From DATMBL01 sp050735975 (lineage in GTDB: Bacteria > Desulfobacterota > Binatia > UBA9968), in assembly GCA_050735975.1 (NCBI GenBank), contig JBOHVS010000319.1, positions 1 through 23,720 of the forward strand: a stretch of 23,720 nt of DNA, in the 5' to 3' direction. The notes under the pieces are model-generated. The model worked only from the letters and a program-made list of their open reading frames with translations. It had not been told where the DNA came from and did not search any database. The number at the start of each line of letters is the position of its first letter. Within the stretch, counting starts at the first letter, position 1. Both the position numbers and the translations under genes were made by a program. This document shows, piece by piece, positions 21,306-23,720 of this stretch.

Positions 21306-22985
21306 CTAGCTCGTGATGGCTCCCTCTGCGGCCGACGACACCAGCTTGGCGTATTTAGCCATGACTCCACTCTTGTATCTTGGCGCAGGGGGTGACCAGC
21401 GGCGCAGGCGCGCGGTCATCTCCTCCGCTGAGATCTCGACGTCAAGCCGTCGCGCCTTAATATCGAAAACAATCGTGTCCCCGTCGCGGGCCGCAGCGAT
21501 CGGGCCTCCGTTAGCTGCTTCCGGCGCCACATGCCCAGCCATGAGGCCGTGGGTAGCGCCGGAAAAGCGGCCGTCGGTTAAGAGAGCAACCGAATCGCCC
21601 AAACCGGCGCCGACCAACGCGGCCGTAACACCGAGCATCTCACGCATGCCCGGCCCGCCTCTCGGCCCTTCATAGCGGATCACGACGACGTCGTTGGTTT
21701 TGATCTCACCTTTCTGCACCGCTTGAAACGCGTCTTCTTCGCGATCGAACACCCGCGCCGGACCCCTGTGAATCATTCTTTCGTGACCCGCCATCTTTAC
21801 CACGCAACCTTCCGGGGCAAGGTTACCCTTGAGAATAACCAGGCCGCCCGTCGGCTTCAGGGGATTCGACATCGGCCGGACCACCTGTTGCCCGGCGGCC
21901 TCTTTGACGCTTTGCGCCGCCTCCCGAATGGTTTTGCCGGTGACCGTCATGGTATCTGGATCAATGAGCCCGGCTTCGAGCAATCTCCGGGCGACGAGCT
22001 GAATACCGCCGGCTTTGTAGAGATCGTTGGCGACGAAACGGCCGCCCGGCTTGAGATCCGCAATCAGCGGTGTCCGGGAACTGATGTGATCGAAATCATC
22101 GATGTTCAACTCGACCCCGGCCTCGTGAGCGATGGCCAACAAGTGAAGCACTGCATTGGTGGAACCGCCCGTAGCCGCAACCGCGGCGATGGCGTTTTCA
22201 ATCGACTTACGGGTGATGATCTCGGAAGGCCGTAAGTCGCGGGCCAAGATATCGATCACCAACCTACCGGCATTGAACGCCGCCTCCTCCTTCTCCGGCG
22301 CCGTTGCCGGAATACCATTGCCGCCCATCGGCGAGATACCGAGAAATTCCATCACTGTGGACATCGTGTTGGCGGTGAATTGACCGCCGCACGCACCCGC
22401 CCCCGGGCAAGCCATGTTCTCAACCGCCTTGAATTGGTCGGCGTTGATCCTGCCGCTTCCGTAGGCTCCGACCGCCTCGAAAACGTCTTGAATGGTCAGG
22501 TCGCGCTCCGCCAGATGTCCGGGCGCGATCGAGCCGCCGTAGAGCGCAAGGCCCGGAATGTCGAGACGCGCCAGCGCCATAACGACACCGGGGTTAGTCT
22601 TGTCGCAGCCGGAAAGACAGACGAGCGCATCGAAATGATTGCCGCGGGCGACCAACTCAATGGAATCCGCGATTACTTCACGGCTGATAAGGGAGCATTT
22701 CATTCCCTCCACGCCCATGCTGATGCCGTCTGAAATGGAGACCGTATTGAATTCCATCGGCGTCCCGCCGGCCGCTCGGATACCTTCCTTTACTTTCGCC
22801 GCCAGTTTCCGCAGGTGAAAATTGCATGGGCCAATCTCAATCCAGGTATTGGCAACCCCGACAATCGGGCGGGAAAGATCTTCATCCGTAAAGCCCACCG
22901 CTTTCAGCATCGCCCGCGACGGGGCGCGATCCGGCCCCTCTGTAATAGCTCCACTCCGTGGTTTCAGCCGTTCGTGGTTAGCCAT
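21306..22985 (-). CDS. ilvD: Dihydroxy-acid dehydratase
   Basis: This 559-aa iron-sulfur enzyme dehydrates 2,3-dihydroxy-isovalerate and -methylvalerate to the ketoacids that give valine, leucine and isoleucine. Cluster Cys residues are visible at C54 (IGPCN), C127 (SGCDKT) and C199 (GAGACGG), the three-Cys pattern of the [2Fe-2S] class; K129 in CDKTNP is the usual Mg-binding carbamylated Lys. FNTVSISDGISMG, the GGSTNAVLHLLA block and the C-terminal TDGRFSGATHGLMAGHVAPEA block are intact. The length fits the roughly 560-aa class. AAAGG lies about 9 nt before the ATG, with a good promoter just upstream. Other ilv genes are not in the window. Confidence 0.97.
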   Translation of the reverse strand: MANHERLKPRSGAITEGPDRAPSRAMLKAVGFTDEDLSRPIVGVANTWIEIGPCNFHLRKLAAKVKEGIRAAGGTPMEFNTVSISDGISMGVEGMKCSLISREVIADSIELVARGNHFDALVCLSGCDKTNPGVVMALARLDIPGLALYGGSIAPGHLAERDLTIQDVFEAVGAYGSGRINADQFKAVENMACPGAGACGGQFTANTMSTVMEFLGISPMGGNGIPATAPEKEEAAFNAGRLVIDILARDLRPSEIITRKSIENAIAAVAATGGSTNAVLHLLAIAHEAGVELNIDDFDHISSRTPLIADLKPGGRFVANDLYKAGGIQLVARRLLEAGLIDPDTMTVTGKTIREAAQSVKEAAGQQVVRPMSNPLKPTGGLVILKGNLAPEGCVVKMAGHERMIHRGPARVFDREEDAFQAVQKGEIKTNDVVVIRYEGPRGGPGMREMLGVTAALVGAGLGDSVALLTDGRFSGATHGLMAGHVAPEAANGGPIAAARDGDTIVFDIKARRLDVEISAEEMTARLRRWSPPAPRYKSGVMAKYAKLVSSAAEGAITS

Positions 22986-23008
22986 GGTTTACTACCTTTC
23001 TTGCGTTC

Positions 23009-23036
23009 ATCCTAAGCTACGAGGCTACCCTGTCAA
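23009..23036 (-). promoter_or_regulatory. Sigma-70 promoter of ilvD
   Basis: On the minus strand, a consensus TTGACA (complement of 23031-23036), a 16-nt spacer and TAGGAT (complement of 23009-23014, four of six) precede ilvD. The start site would be near 23002, leaving a short leader of about 17-20 nt that includes the AAAGG ribosome site. Confidence 0.58.
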
Positions 23037-23175
23037 TTGCAACCAGCCTGAGTATCACGAATATAGCCCCACGGCTATCCTTGACCGACTCGATTTTGCA
23101 AGCATGCTATTTTTGCCTCGGAGAGACGCGCAACTATCGCCATCGTTGTCGAGCTGTCACCGGTGTTATCTTGGC

Positions 23176-23304
23176 CACAGGCTGTTGAAAAAGGCTCACC
23201 TGCTTCGTTGCGCTCGACCGCCTCGCTCCTTATGCAGGTTGACGTTCAGGTTAAGGTTTAGTTCGATCTAAGCCTTGAACAGCCTGTGAAAGAGTTTTTC
23301 AACA
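23176..23304. repeat. Palindromic intergenic repeat with CAGGCTGTTGAAAAA-type ends
   Basis: CACAGGCTGTT (23176-23186) has its exact reverse complement at 23278-23288. The overlapping TGTTGAAAAA (23183-23192) has its exact reverse complement at 23295-23304. The ends therefore form alternative pairings around about 90 bp that include GCTTCGTTGCG and a low-complexity tract. Sequences with such ends recur in intergenic DNA of several environmental proteobacteria and look like small non-autonomous mobile or REP-like elements. No transposase is present here. Confidence 0.6.
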
Positions 23305-23720
23305 CTCTGGGCCATACTCGACCAGCAGTCCCGATTACTGCGGCTTTTAGGAGGTCTTGGAAAACATGTCAGCCCAGTTTCAGCAGGGGATGGCGCGACG
23401 GCCGGGTTGCAGAACGCGTCAATGGAGAGTCTATCGAGATCGGCGGTTACGCCGTCACCACATACGCCGTCACCTGCATTGACGGCACACTCAGCAGTGG
23501 AGTAGCGGTTGCCGAGCGCCCGGTTGTCTTATCGGGAACGCCACATCCCATTCCGCCGCGTAACCGTTATTTAAGCTCAGAGGTGCAGTGCGCGCACCGT
23601 GTCGCCTGCAAGGGAATCGAGGACAGGCAATAGGGGCAGTCCCTGGTTGTCGGAGCGGCTGCCGGCGCCGGTTTCTGCAAGCGGTTCACTTGCCTGATCA
23701 AAAGAAAAATTGCGAAACCA

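Larger units (their letters stand above)
22986..23720. other. Right-end stretch without a convincing gene
   Basis: Besides the ilvD promoter, this holds the palindromic repeat at 23176-23304. It also holds a low-complexity run at about 23236-23259, the complement of the AACCTNAACCT-type sequence seen at 14373 and 20764. An open frame at 23286-23633 (115 codons) has no SD and no family features and begins inside the repeat, so I do not call it. No tRNA is visible. The window ends before the next gene. Confidence 0.5.

Noticed and set aside
23286..23633. 115-codon frame at the right end
   Set aside because: It begins inside the palindromic repeat, lacks an SD and shows no domain.
1..23720. tRNA, rRNA, CRISPR arrays or intact insertion sequences
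   Set aside because: I looked for T-loop GTTCGA contexts with acceptor pairing, regularly spaced repeats and transposase motifs on both strands and found none.

Overview
The window reads as chromosomal DNA of a Gram-negative-type bacterium of moderately high GC. The housekeeping genes are intact. They include a rimP-nusA-ylxR-infB-ylxP-rbfA-truB operon, a soluble NtrB/NtrC-like pair with a sigma-54 activator, dnaB, ilvD of the [2Fe-2S] type and GTP-dependent pckG. Small ylxR and ylxP genes in the nusA-infB operon, sigma-54 signalling and short low-complexity intergenic repeats together suggest an uncultured lineage near the old Deltaproteobacteria (Desulfobacterota, Methylomirabilota or Tectomicrobia-like). 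That placement is inference; nothing in the window fixes the taxon.

Layout, left to right. Positions 1-3261 (minus strand) hold pckG followed by three small, tightly packed genes of the nitrile hydratase / thiocyanate hydrolase family. The beta subunit is split into two genes (beta-N, beta-C), followed by a cobalt-type alpha subunit. Positions 3262-4800 are an AT-richer stretch with one doubtful small ORF and a SAM methyltransferase broken by a frameshift at a T6 run. Positions 4802-11315 (minus) are the transcription/translation operon from rimP to truB, preceded by a leader containing a clear intrinsic terminator. Positions 11500-14048 (plus) are a PAS histidine kinase and an NtrC-like sigma-54 activator.

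Positions 14045-14540 are a roughly 0.5 kb non-coding element bounded by 13-bp perfect inverted repeats, with a nested 10-bp inverted repeat. Then come thiE and a MaoC-fold hydratase-like gene (plus), and convergent dnaB (minus). queF (minus, apparently leaderless) and a PqqC/TenA-like heme-oxygenase-fold protein (plus) are divergent. Positions 18688-22985 (minus) hold fdhD, an FMN-dependent 2-hydroxyacid oxidase, a small membrane/coiled-coil protein and ilvD, the last with a good sigma-70 promoter. The final 735 bases hold no convincing gene but contain a palindromic repeat of mobile-element type.

Points most worth a second look are the three-subunit nitrile hydratase/thiocyanate hydrolase-like operon with an unusual residue beside its metal motif, the inverted-repeat-bounded element between the ntrC-like gene and thiE, the rimP leader terminator, the frameshifted methyltransferase, and a MaoC-like protein that lacks the usual catalytic Asp.
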